Shown here: in pieces, positions 8,220 to 16,737 of the stretch
How the letters are laid out: each line of letters opens with the position of its first letter
Position numbering within the stretch: position 1 is the first letter of the stretch
DNA from: Flammeovirgaceae bacterium
Lineage (GTDB): Bacteria; Bacteroidota; Bacteroidia; Cytophagales; Cyclobacteriaceae
DNA length: 36,579 bases
Assembly (NCBI GenBank): GCA_021298355.1
Contig: JAJTEH010000021.1
Coordinates: 1-36,579 of the forward strand
Direction: 5' to 3'
Program-made: the position numbers and the translations under genes
Notes under the pieces: generated by a model
The model's database searches: none
What the model was told of the DNA's origin: nothing
The model's input: the letters and a program-made list of their open reading frames with translations, nothing else

Positions 8220-9779
8220 TTAGTTTAAATACTTGCCTGGGTTAAGAATGTGGGCAGGATCGATCATTTGTTTAAGTCTGCTAAGTAGTTTTTTATTCTC
8301 ATCCTTTTGGTGCTTCAACAAATACATCGATTGTATGCCTAATCTGTACGGTGTAAATCCCTTTTTAGTAAGTAATTCTACTATTTCGTTATGGCATTTT
8401 TGAGCTTTTTCATCTTCTCCGGCAATGGCGCGATCGTAGCATATAGCTCCCGTTACATCTAGTGTTCTGGCATTGATAAACAGGAAGCCGAGATTTAATT
8501 CAAATCCATACTTTTTACTGATGCGTCTGCATATGGCTACAGTTTGTTTTACTGCATTTCCCGTAAACGGAATTGCGGGGCAATACCATTGCACACCACA
8601 TTGATCTTTATGTAAATCTCCAATAGGAATATTTTCAGGTTTTCGCCAATACACCATGTTTAAACCAGCTTCGGATACATTACCTCTAAGCAACGATCGG
8701 TTTACCATAAAATCCATAGTTTGTTTTTCTTGCGAAGTAGCCTTCTCGTAATGCGTTTTCACGTAATCATCATCAAAAAATTGCAGATTTTCTACGTGGT
8801 TTTTTAAAATTTCTTCTAGAAATTTTTTGTCGGCTTGTGCATGTTCTTTGCTTACAGCATATAGCCCACCGATACCCATCCATCTTCCTATATTTCTTTC
8901 CGCACACATTTTCTCAAGCGTAGCTTCGGATAATGGTTTTTTCTCTTGTGCCGGAAAGCGACCTGCAAAAGAAAGCATTCTGGTTTCATTAAAAATACGC
9001 AACGACATAGGGAAACCTTGCAAACTTACTGTGCGAAGTTTATCCATTAATTCGGGCAGTGGCTTATCGCCCGGTAAGTGAAAAATGAACGATTGAAAAA
9101 ATGGTGTTTTGGGTTTAAGCCAAATAGTAAGTTGAGTTACAACACCAAGTGCAGACTGCGTAAATAAGCCATCTAAATAAGGGCCTAACCCCCATTTTGC
9201 TAACGGCCCAAGCGCAGAGTTTTCCCATCCTTCGAAACCGGTATTTATTATTTCACCGGTAGGTAAAACTACCTGCATGCCACAAATAAAATTAAACCTA
9301 TCGGCATAGAGCGCCATGCCGTGGCCACGCTCGCATGTGTTTCCTACAATGCTGGCATCGGGTGTACTACCTAGCGTATCCAACATTAAAGTAGATTTCT
9401 TCTTTTCTAAAAAAGTTACTGCTTGCCTAAAGGTAACACCGGCTTGTACGGTAAGATAAGCCATGTTTTCGTTGTATCCCGTTATTTTATTCATTTCAGA
9501 TAAATCGAGTAAAACGGCATCCTTAGCCGGAACAGCAGAACCAAGACCCCAATTTTTTCCACCACTCACCGGTGCTATTCGTATGGCATATTTAGTTGCT
9601 ATTTTTAAAACAGCACTCACTTCTTTGGCAGAACGTGGCTTTATTATCAACATAACCTTTTGTTTTGTTCTGAAGGTTGCTGTTGAAACTCGTTTAAGCG
9701 AACTGGTTTCGAAAACAAGCTGATTTTTCTCTTTTACAACTTTTTGCCAGGCTATCACAGCCTGTTTCAAATTCTTCAT
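8220..9779 (-). CDS. FAD-linked oxidase of the 4-cresol dehydrogenase/vanillyl-alcohol oxidase family
   Basis: A 519-residue flavoprotein. An N-terminal FAD-binding (PP-loop type) domain holds VSGGKNWGLGSAVP, VLLDLSEMNKI, AYLTVQAGVTFRQAV and DASIVGNTCERGHG, followed by PYLDGLFTQSALGVVTQ. A C-terminal oxidase domain ends with the family hallmark DPAHILNPGKYLN. The order of motifs matches the flavoprotein subunit of p-cresol methylhydroxylase and vanillyl-alcohol oxidase, which oxidise para-substituted phenols. By eye, the active-site region (GLNMVYWRK and YRLGIQSMY) differs from those enzymes where the flavin-linking Tyr and a substrate-binding Arg are expected. No cytochrome partner is visible, so the electron acceptor and substrate are uncertain. 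It is divergent from the histidine kinase gene. Confidence 0.85.
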   Translation of the reverse strand: MKNLKQAVIAWQKVVKEKNQLVFETSSLKRVSTATFRTKQKVMLIIKPRSAKEVSAVLKIATKYAIRIAPVSGGKNWGLGSAVPAKDAVLLDLSEMNKITGYNENMAYLTVQAGVTFRQAVTFLEKKKSTLMLDTLGSTPDASIVGNTCERGHGMALYADRFNFICGMQVVLPTGEIINTGFEGWENSALGPLAKWGLGPYLDGLFTQSALGVVTQLTIWLKPKTPFFQSFIFHLPGDKPLPELMDKLRTVSLQGFPMSLRIFNETRMLSFAGRFPAQEKKPLSEATLEKMCAERNIGRWMGIGGLYAVSKEHAQADKKFLEEILKNHVENLQFFDDDYVKTHYEKATSQEKQTMDFMVNRSLLRGNVSEAGLNMVYWRKPENIPIGDLHKDQCGVQWYCPAIPFTGNAVKQTVAICRRISKKYGFELNLGFLFINARTLDVTGAICYDRAIAGEDEKAQKCHNEIVELLTKKGFTPYRLGIQSMYLLKHQKDENKKLLSRLKQMIDPAHILNPGKYLN

Positions 9780-9884
9780 GTATATGTTTTTAATTTGATT
9801 TGCACAGTAACGGGTACGAACCTAATCAGGTTTTTACACAACTAATAACATAACCAAATATTTTGTACCTTGTTTATCCCTTGC

Positions 9885-11792
9885 ATGGTAACCCAATCAA
9901 AATCTGATTTAAATCTGATTTCATTATCAGATCTTTCGGATGAGTTTCAACTCATCCTTGATTTGAATATGGAATTGCACTTCGCCAATTTCAATTTCAA
10001 AACGATTTTTCCCAGTATTTTTCCATGGAAGAATTCTTCTGCACGTTTACTCGGTTTTCATCCGGATCGGATTGCAGAAATTCAAACACAACAAGGTGGT
10101 GTTTACCAATTCTCTGCCGATATTTCTATACAAGGAGCTTTGCACCATGTACGGTGGCGTGCACAAATTACAAATGGCCATATATACCTGAGTGGTACGC
10201 ATTTCAGCAATCAGCATTTAACAGAAGGAGAAAAATTTGCACAAGCGCTAAACGATGGTGGTTATAGCGAAGACCATGCAGACTACACAGGCCGGTTAAC
10301 AGAAATACAACGTGTACTCGCCAACGAAGTAGATAAGTTTAAATTAATTTCTGAAAATGTAAGCGATATTGTTTGCCTGCACGAACCACGCGAAGCACGC
10401 TACGTATATGTGAGCCCATCGTGCAAAGAAGTTACAGGGTATACGCCTGCCGAAATGGAAGGTCGTTCGCCTTACGATTTTTTTCATCCGGAAATGATAA
10501 AGGCTTTGGAAGAAGATCATCGTAAACGCGAAGCAGGAGAATTACCTGCCGATGCCCCCACAGGGCCCCCACCAAAAATGACGTATCTGTTTAAAACAAA
10601 AGATAAAGGTTTTAGATGGATGGAATCTCACTCTCGCCCGGTTTTTGATAAACGCGGAAATGTGGTGTTGATTCTAAGTACATCCAGAGATGTACACGAA
10701 AGAATTATAGCTGAACGTGAAAAGGAAGAATACATAAACTACTACCGCATTTTAGGAAACAACATCCCGAATGGTGCCGTGTTTATGATCGACCGCAATT
10801 ACAATTACTTAATTGCCGAAGGCGAAGAATTTGAAAAGCTAGGCAGAACAAGCGACTACTATGTTGGCAAAAACGCTCGCGATATTTACTCCGAAGATCG
10901 TTACAAAAAACTTAGTTATTATTTCGAAAAATTATTTGCAGGAGAAAGTGTTTCGTTCGAGTGGGACTTTAACAATCAACATTATATTTTTCTGGGTAAA
11001 CCCTGCTTCGAGAAAAACGGCACGATTAAAAATGCTATTTTACTTACACAAAATATAACGGAGAGTAAACTACAATCGTTAAAATTAAACAAAACCCTGG
11101 CTGAGTTAGAAGCTAAAAATTTTGAACTCGATAGTTTCGTTTACCGTACTTCGCACGATTTACGTTCACCGCTAGCATCCATTTTAGGTTTAGCCGATCT
11201 TATTTTAATGGAAAAAGAATTACCGGCAATTTACCAATGCACCACTCTGATACGCGAAAGCGTTAAAAAACTGGATACCACCATTAACTCAATTTTGGAG
11301 TATTCGCGTAATGATAATCTGGATGTACAAAAAACAGAAACAAATCTCGAAACTTTATGGAGGCAAAGTGTGGAGTTTCACCAAAATATGCCAGGAGCGC
11401 AACGTATAACTTTCATAAACGAAGGAGATGTTCAGGAATTATTTTTTATAGATCCCTTTAGAATTCAAATTATTTTTAACAACCTGGTTTCTAATTCTAT
11501 AAAATACCACGATCCGGCTAAGGAAAATCAGTTTATAAAACTTACTATTCGTAAAAGCATTAACGGCTTGCAATTAACCATAGCCGATAACGGTTTGGGT
11601 ATTAGCAAAGAGCATATTCCACGCGTGTTTAATATGTTTTACCGAGGTAACAAACTTTCGCAAGGGGCTGGTTTAGGTTTATACATAGTTAAACAAGCTG
11701 TTGATAAATTAGGAGGAGTGCTCATGCTTGATAGCGAAGAAGGAATAGGAACTACGTTTTCCATTACCATTCCTTTGCAAAATCAATTTTGA
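9885..11792 (+). CDS. PAS-domain sensor histidine kinase
   Basis: Using the ATG at 9885 the product has 635 residues; the frame extends to a TTG at 9870. No membrane helix is seen, so it is probably cytoplasmic. A less clear N-terminal sensor region comes first, then a PAS domain with PAC segment (about 150-280; SDIVCLHEPREARYVYVSP, then FRWMESHSRPVFDKRGN), and a second PAS-like domain (about 290-395). The HisKA helix has phosphoacceptor His424 in TSHDLRSPL. The HATPase motifs follow: N box NNLVSNSIKYHDP, G1 DNGLGI and G2 GAGLGLYIVKQAV. No receiver domain and no adjacent response regulator exist, so the partner is encoded elsewhere. The HisKA/HATPase part closely resembles that of the kinase at 29262-31917. 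Confidence 0.92.
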   Translation: MVTQSKSDLNLISLSDLSDEFQLILDLNMELHFANFNFKTIFPSIFPWKNSSARLLGFHPDRIAEIQTQQGGVYQFSADISIQGALHHVRWRAQITNGHIYLSGTHFSNQHLTEGEKFAQALNDGGYSEDHADYTGRLTEIQRVLANEVDKFKLISENVSDIVCLHEPREARYVYVSPSCKEVTGYTPAEMEGRSPYDFFHPEMIKALEEDHRKREAGELPADAPTGPPPKMTYLFKTKDKGFRWMESHSRPVFDKRGNVVLILSTSRDVHERIIAEREKEEYINYYRILGNNIPNGAVFMIDRNYNYLIAEGEEFEKLGRTSDYYVGKNARDIYSEDRYKKLSYYFEKLFAGESVSFEWDFNNQHYIFLGKPCFEKNGTIKNAILLTQNITESKLQSLKLNKTLAELEAKNFELDSFVYRTSHDLRSPLASILGLADLILMEKELPAIYQCTTLIRESVKKLDTTINSILEYSRNDNLDVQKTETNLETLWRQSVEFHQNMPGAQRITFINEGDVQELFFIDPFRIQIIFNNLVSNSIKYHDPAKENQFIKLTIRKSINGLQLTIADNGLGISKEHIPRVFNMFYRGNKLSQGAGLGLYIVKQAVDKLGGVLMLDSEEGIGTTFSITIPLQNQF

Positions 11793-11880
11793 TTTAAAAT
11801 TTTATCCTTTTAAGTAATCTTACTAACGTAATCTGTTTTAGAAAGGCTTGCTGCGGAGAAATGGTTTGAGCCATCGTACC

Positions 11881-14805
11881 TTAATCATACCAAATTCCAA
11901 TCTCGCGCTTGTCGTATCGGGGTTTGCGTGGTTTTTCTTTTACAGCATCTGGCTGTGTTTGGTTTTTCCTAAACCACTTAGCCCATAGCAATCGAAGGTT
12001 TGTAAAAAATCCGCGCTCTTCTTTTACATTGTTTTTATTGTTTTTCACAAAGAAGGCATCCGGATGGTAGTTCGGATTTTTAAGAAAATCGAACTTCTTC
12101 ATTTTAATATTTCCCTGATAATTAGAAGCCTTAACAAAGGCCTTCCCTGGTTCACGCACGCGCAAGGCTTCGCGTGCACTACTTGGGTTTGATTTGTATG
12201 AATATGCCTTGATCTTGCCATATATTTTACCGGTAGCAAAAACACTAATGCTTGGGTCTCTTTTTAGCAAGGCATCTTCGTGTGCGTTTTTATTTCTTGC
12301 CCAACCGGGTTGTTTTACCCGCGTTGTAATGCCACCAGCTTTATACACCAACCCCGATGGTTTTCTTTTTACTATGGCATCTTCTGCTGCATTTTTGTTG
12401 CGCATATAGCCCGGAGACTGTACCCGTATTTGTAACCCCTCCGGAGCAAACACCGATGATCCGGGATCGCGTTTTAACAGCGCCTTTTCGTGTGCATTTT
12501 TATTTCTTGCCCAACCGGGTTGCTTTAATCTTATAGGAATACCGTTGGCAGAAAAATAGTTTGCTTTCTCTTGTTTAACTATGGCCTTATTGTGTTGGTA
12601 AGGAGAGCGGCTGTACTTTCCGCGTTTTAAAAATCCGGTAAACTCTTCTCCCTGGTTGCTCATAGAAGGGTAAATCTCAAATTTCTTATTGCTTCCTTTA
12701 TACGTTGCCATTTTTGCTGCCTGGCCTGGCGGGGTGCGTACAGGTATAGGTGTATTGTTGTTGTTCCAAAGTTTTCCACTTACACTGCCTCCGCCTTTTA
12801 ATGTTTTTCTTGTTTTAATAAACCCTGAATAATCGATCCCTATAATTCCTATTCCTGGTGTTCTTGGGTTTATCGGTTGTTGGTTGTTGTTCCAGAGTTT
12901 GCCGCTTACACTACCTCCTCCTTTTATGGGTTTACCTGTTTTAATGTTTCCGGCATAATTAATTCCTTTGATGCCAATACCCGGTGCGCGTGGGCTAAGT
13001 GGTTGGTTGTTGTTATTTCGGTTACGGCCACTTATGCTTCCTCCGCCCTTTAAAGGTTTACTTGCTTTAGCGAAACCAGAAAAATTTTCGCCCTGGTTAC
13101 TCATTGCGGGCTTTAATGCAAAGCGTTTTACATTACCCGCAAAAACAGATGCTCTGGCAGAATTACCTAATGGGCGGCCTGGCAACGGCTGGCCATTGTT
13201 GTTCCATCTTTTTCCGCTTACACTTCCTCCACCTTTAAGTGGTTTTCGTAATTTAATGGTGCCAGAAAAATCTGCTCCTCTGCTACCAATACCTGGCGTT
13301 CGGGGTGCTAGTGGCTGGCCATTGTTATTCCATTGTCCGCTTCTGGAGCCTCCGCCAACACTTGGTTTTCTTGATTTGTAATTGCCCGCGTAATTAATGC
13401 CTAGTATGCCTATGCCTGGAAGTCGTGGACTTACCGGGCGAGCTTTATTGTTCCAAAGTTTACCACTAACACTTCCTCCTCCTTTTAGAGGTCTTCCTGC
13501 TTTACGATTTCCAGCGAATAAATTTCCTCGCGAACCAGCTCCACCTTGCCGTACAACTATAGGCTGACCGTTGTTGTTCCAGCCTTGTTTAGATTTTTTA
13601 CTTAACGCCCCAATTGGTTTTCTTCCTGTAATTTTTTGCTGGAACCTGGCTAATAATCCAGCTTTCGCTCCCGGCCCTTTAGTTGGTATTGGTTTACCAA
13701 CTAGTCCTGTTTGTGTTCTCGAACCATTAAAGCCAAAACCGTAATTGAATTTTCTTTTATCGCCAATACTTGGCCGCCCTGTGCGAGGAAAAGGTATAGA
13801 TGAACCTGTGTTAACCTTACTTTGGTAATTTCTTCCGCGAATTTTTCTGCCGGCAATATCTCCCTGCCAGGCTTTAGGCTTTGTTTGTGTAGCGCTTTTG
13901 GCATACCCGTTTATTGGTCCTTTCGTATAGGCTCTTTCGCCTCGGTTTCTTTTGCGCCCTTGGTACGGGTCTTTCTCTACTTCTACTAAACCAATTGGTG
14001 GTGTGCTAAAATTTTTTGTTCTAAGTGTTCGGCCTGCAATGTCTTTATCGGTTGCTTGTTCGCCTTTTTGTTTTATTCTAAAGAACCCGGCATACGGATT
14101 AATGCTTTTATTTCTGATAAAATTTTGGGAGGCCGAACGAGGCACAACTGTAACTTTTTTGCGGCTTTGATATGGTGTTTTACTGCGTGCATTTTGTAAA
14201 CGCTTTATTGTTTGCCTGTTCGATACAGGTTTTTGTACAACCGGAGACCTGTAGTTTTTGAAACTACCTCCATTAGGATATTCGTTTTTTTGCCTACTGA
14301 CTTTAGCGGTGGCACTGCGTGTGTACACCTTACGTCTATATGTTTTAGCTTTAAAAAGTCGCTCAGACGATTTAGGAGGCTGCCTACGGTAGTTGCTAAC
14401 AAATGGATTACTTCTTGTACTGTAAACGTTATTGCGTTGTTGTTTGGCTGTTGCCGAGCGCACAACTACTCTTCTACGGCCAGGCTTATCAGCACGAATT
14501 CTATCGGTGTTGGATGGCCTTCTGCTATACACCGGCCTTATTGGTTTGCCGGCCTTTTCGCCAGAAATTCTTGAGGCGGGTTTTCGGCCTGAGGTAAAAA
14601 GTTTTAGCTTTTTATTCTTTTTTGAAGTAACACGCGATTCGCGCGCGGGCCTGTCGCCTTTTGTATTTTGTGCGTGTGCGAAATTAGCCAGACATAACAT
14701 TAGCATGAGCAGGCAAATGATGCAAGCAAGCGATGCGGAGATATGACGATGTGCGCGCAGCAAAAAAATAGCTTGTGAAAAGCGAAGGTAAGGAAAATTA
14801 TGCAA
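11881..14805 (-). CDS. large basic exported repeat protein, family not recognised
   Basis: This 974-residue protein starts at a TTG (14805), the only start in frame ahead of its signal peptide (about 24-45, ending NFAHA before Gln46). It is extremely rich in Arg, Lys, Gly and Asn. Four repeat classes can be seen. RSATAK-type motifs occur at about 116, 163, 223 and 303. DIAGR motifs occur at about 255 and 316. Six ~42-residue modules have GGGS anchors at 442, 484, 525, 587, 629 and 671, each followed by WNNN-QP-like text and F/Y-x-G-x-x-K. Three ~35-residue modules (QPGWARNKNAHE type) fill 757-857. A hydrophobic-basic tail (LRLLWAKWFRK) and YDKREIGIWYD end it. I recognise no family; a surface or matrix scaffold is only a guess. 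Confidence 0.85.
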   Translation of the reverse strand: MHNFPYLRFSQAIFLLRAHRHISASLACIICLLMLMLCLANFAHAQNTKGDRPARESRVTSKKNKKLKLFTSGRKPASRISGEKAGKPIRPVYSRRPSNTDRIRADKPGRRRVVVRSATAKQQRNNVYSTRSNPFVSNYRRQPPKSSERLFKAKTYRRKVYTRSATAKVSRQKNEYPNGGSFKNYRSPVVQKPVSNRQTIKRLQNARSKTPYQSRKKVTVVPRSASQNFIRNKSINPYAGFFRIKQKGEQATDKDIAGRTLRTKNFSTPPIGLVEVEKDPYQGRKRNRGERAYTKGPINGYAKSATQTKPKAWQGDIAGRKIRGRNYQSKVNTGSSIPFPRTGRPSIGDKRKFNYGFGFNGSRTQTGLVGKPIPTKGPGAKAGLLARFQQKITGRKPIGALSKKSKQGWNNNGQPIVVRQGGAGSRGNLFAGNRKAGRPLKGGGSVSGKLWNNKARPVSPRLPGIGILGINYAGNYKSRKPSVGGGSRSGQWNNNGQPLAPRTPGIGSRGADFSGTIKLRKPLKGGGSVSGKRWNNNGQPLPGRPLGNSARASVFAGNVKRFALKPAMSNQGENFSGFAKASKPLKGGGSISGRNRNNNNQPLSPRAPGIGIKGINYAGNIKTGKPIKGGGSVSGKLWNNNQQPINPRTPGIGIIGIDYSGFIKTRKTLKGGGSVSGKLWNNNNTPIPVRTPPGQAAKMATYKGSNKKFEIYPSMSNQGEEFTGFLKRGKYSRSPYQHNKAIVKQEKANYFSANGIPIRLKQPGWARNKNAHEKALLKRDPGSSVFAPEGLQIRVQSPGYMRNKNAAEDAIVKRKPSGLVYKAGGITTRVKQPGWARNKNAHEDALLKRDPSISVFATGKIYGKIKAYSYKSNPSSAREALRVREPGKAFVKASNYQGNIKMKKFDFLKNPNYHPDAFFVKNNKNNVKEERGFFTNLRLLWAKWFRKNQTQPDAVKEKPRKPRYDKREIGIWYD
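12235..12537 (-). repeat. three ~35-residue coding repeats (QPGWARNKNAHE type)
   Basis: Residues about 757-857 of the repeat protein contain three copies of a module built as R-x-K/Q-x-P-G-W/Y-x-R-N-K-N-A-x-E-x-A-x-x-K-R, then a Val-Phe or Val-Tyr step. Copies one and three are nearly identical (QPGWARNKNAHEKALLKRDP and QPGWARNKNAHEDALLKRDP); the middle copy is diverged (SPGYMRNKNAAEDAIVKRKP). The unit is about 105 bases long in DNA. Confidence 0.85.
12733..13485 (-). repeat. six ~126-base coding repeats with a ~438-base higher-order duplication
   Basis: Residues about 441-691 of the repeat protein hold six GGGS-anchored modules with spacings of 42, 41, 62, 42 and 42 residues. Modules 1, 2, 4 and 5 contain PGIG; modules 3 and 6 lack it. 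Modules 3 and 6 are each followed by a MSNQGE segment (568 and 715). Equivalent landmarks in the two halves are 145 to 147 residues apart, so a block of three modules plus cap appears to have been duplicated once. Confidence 0.85.
13888..14475 (-). repeat. degenerate N-terminal RSATAK-type coding repeats
   Basis: The motif RSATAK occurs at residues 116-121 and 163-168, with weaker forms RSAS at 223 and KSAT at 303. It is preceded each time by basic and valine-rich text and mostly followed by an Asn/Pro/Tyr-containing stretch. The copies are diverged in sequence and spacing (47, 60 and 80 residues). Confidence 0.6.
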
Positions 14806-15013
14806 TGAGATTAGTGCCTGATTTTATAAACCTACAGGAAAAGTAACAGGCCAAAATTTAACATCACTTTTGGATATGGTTGTTTCTTGGTGTATACGTT
14901 TACAAAATCTATATGAACAAAGCTTACTTTAGATTTACAGCACCACGTAGGGTTACTAAACCACTAAACGAGGTAAAAAATAGTACGTAAAATGCAATCG
15001 GTTATAAAACCAG

Positions 15014-15787
15014 TTAAAGTTTAGAAAACAAATCTTCGGTATCGATCCGGATATCATCTTCGCCTACATCATCAAACGGGTTTTCTAAATGATCCTGAAT
15101 GTTATCTAAACTAACTAAAATGAAACTATACAGAATTGGCATTACATACTCTAGTTGTGCAGAAAAGTCGTGAAAGGAGCTTGCAAAATAAGGCCCATAA
15201 ATAATTGGGAAGATATAAATGAATACTTTGCTATAGGCGCGTAAGGTTACAGGAGTGCGGTAGTTGTGAATGATTTTCATGTTATCGAAAGCAATTATCA
15301 TTTTGCTAACGTATTGGCTCACTCTGGAAATTTCGCCACTTTGTACACCTACTTCGCGCAGGCGCATGGTTAGTATAGATAGCTCCGAAAATTTTTCATA
15401 CATCTTTTGTTCATTTTTTTTCCAGTCCTCATCGTGGCTTGTTTTAAACATGTTTTTCATCAGTTCAACAATATCCATCATCAGGTTTTTACATTCTTTC
15501 GAAAGATTGTGCGCGGTATTTCCAGGCCAGTCGCGGGTGGCAAAATAAATGGCGATGGCGTGGCCTTTAAAATCCGACAATCTTTGTAAAGCCGTTTCTC
15601 TTCTGTTGTAGGCCGAGCCAATAGAAAAAACTACAGGAAAAACAATGGCAACACCAACGAGCATATCCGGAAATTTCGCTGTTAGCTGGTACTCTATACA
15701 AAAGTAGGTGCAAACAACCGAAAGGGTAGTTACGATCAAGGTTTTGTAATTGATGATGAGCAAGAAACTTCTTAGAATTTTTTTCAT
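15014..15787 (-). CDS. bestrophin-like (RFP-TM) anion channel
   Basis: A 257-residue membrane protein with the bestrophin layout: membrane helices at about 15-32 and 43-60, a long cytoplasmic helical stretch, and two more helices at about 184-205 and 210-227. The motif SIGSAYNRRETAL after helix 2 corresponds to the SFRxxxAYxRWxE region of bestrophins. NIQDHLENPFDD near 229-240 corresponds to their ENPF(D/E) acidic signature, the calcium clasp region in animal homologues. Bacterial bestrophins form pentameric channels. The ion carried here is not deducible. ATG at 15787 is the natural start; it is divergent from the mannosyltransferase gene with 182 bases between. Confidence 0.75.
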   Translation of the reverse strand: MKKILRSFLLIINYKTLIVTTLSVVCTYFCIEYQLTAKFPDMLVGVAIVFPVVFSIGSAYNRRETALQRLSDFKGHAIAIYFATRDWPGNTAHNLSKECKNLMMDIVELMKNMFKTSHDEDWKKNEQKMYEKFSELSILTMRLREVGVQSGEISRVSQYVSKMIIAFDNMKIIHNYRTPVTLRAYSKVFIYIFPIIYGPYFASSFHDFSAQLEYVMPILYSFILVSLDNIQDHLENPFDDVGEDDIRIDTEDLFSKL

Positions 15788-15945
15788 AGGTTACTTGGTG
15801 GGCAGAATTAACCAATATTACCAAATTGTTAACATATAGACTAAAACAACCCAGAAATTGAGACTTGATTTTTGCCTGCCGGATACGGTACGCTTTGTAA
15901 ATCAACAATGCTTACCGTTCAGCCAATAAATTTTGCTTCTTTTGT

Positions 15946-15953
15946 TAGCTTTG
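15946..15953 (+). promoter_or_regulatory. Bacteroidota -7 promoter element for the polyprenol-P mannosyltransferase gene
   Basis: TAGCTTTG matches TAnnTTTG exactly and ends 16 bases before the GTG start at 15970, predicting a very short leader. A clear -33 TTG is not seen. Confidence 0.4.
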
Positions 15954-15969
15954 CGCACTTTTAACACTT

Positions 15970-16737
15970 GTGAACCGAGCCATCGTAATTATACCAACCT
16001 ACAAAGAGCGCGAAAACATTAAAGCGATTATCGAGGCTGTTTTTACCCAGCCCATGGAGTTTGATGTGCTTATAGTAGACGATAACTCGCCCGATGGCAC
16101 TGCAGAAATTGTAGAAGGGCTTCAGAATTATTATAACCATAACCACACCCGCCTCCATCTTTTAAAAAGACCGGGTAAACAAGGTTTGGGCACAGCCTAT
16201 ATAGCTGGTTTTAAATATGCATTGGCGCAAGGGTATGAATATCTTTTAGAAATGGATGCCGATTTTTCGCACGACCCAAAAGATTTAGTGCACCTTTACA
16301 ATGACTGCGAAAACGGTGGTGCCGATTTATCTATTGGCTCTCGGTATGCCACCGGTGTAAACGTGGTAAATTGGCCTATGGGCCGTGTGTTGCTTTCATA
16401 TTTTGCTTCGATGTATGTTCGGCTAATTACCTCTATGCCCATTGCCGATACTACAGCTGGTTTTGTGTGTTACTCAAGAAAGGTGTTACAAACCATTCCG
16501 CTCGATAAAATTAAATTTGTGGGCTATGCCTTTCAAATAGAAATGAAATTTGTAGCGTGGAAGTACGGATTTAAATTAGTTGAAGTGCCTATTATTTTTA
16601 CCGAAAGGGTTAGGGGAGAGTCTAAGCTATCGCCAGGAATTTTTAAAGAAGCGTTTTTCGGTGTAATACAAATGACGGTTACCAGTTGGTTTAAAAAATA
16701 CATACCTGCACAACCCCCTGTATCGCGCGGGCGCTAA
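15970..16737 (+). CDS. polyprenol monophosphomannose synthase (dolichol-P-mannose synthase-like GT2)
   Basis: A 255-residue GT2 enzyme expected to transfer mannose from GDP-mannose to a polyprenyl phosphate on the inner face of the membrane. The motifs are those of the DPM1 group: VIIPTYKERENI (6-17), VDDNSPDGTAEI (36-47), GLGTAYIAGFKYAL and EMDADFSHDP (94-103, carrying the metal-binding Asp residues), then GSRY and a C-terminal VPIIFTERVRGESKLS. It lacks the C-terminal membrane domain found in some relatives. The GTG start at 15970 is the only one that keeps the N-terminal strand. Its stop shares four bases (CTAA) with the stop of the convergent permease gene. Lipid-linked mannose suggests protein or surface glycan glycosylation. 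Confidence 0.92.
   Translation: MNRAIVIIPTYKERENIKAIIEAVFTQPMEFDVLIVDDNSPDGTAEIVEGLQNYYNHNHTRLHLLKRPGKQGLGTAYIAGFKYALAQGYEYLLEMDADFSHDPKDLVHLYNDCENGGADLSIGSRYATGVNVVNWPMGRVLLSYFASMYVRLITSMPIADTTAGFVCYSRKVLQTIPLDKIKFVGYAFQIEMKFVAWKYGFKLVEVPIIFTERVRGESKLSPGIFKEAFFGVIQMTVTSWFKKYIPAQPPVSRGR

Noticed and set aside
9819-9835. AACCT-AATC-AGGTT hairpin with following T bases between divergent genes
   Set aside because: The 5-bp stem is AT-balanced and weak, and a terminator makes no sense between divergent starts. An operator is possible but unsupported.
12968-13381. A 137-codon plus-strand frame opposite the repeat protein
   Set aside because: It is the complement of the GGGS/WNNN repeats, which gives Pro/Leu-rich periodic text by necessity. 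The minus-strand frame is far longer and begins with a signal peptide.
12733-13485. Regular ~126-base repeats as a possible CRISPR array
   Set aside because: The repeats lie wholly inside a long open reading frame, have no unique spacers, and differ mostly as a coding sequence would.
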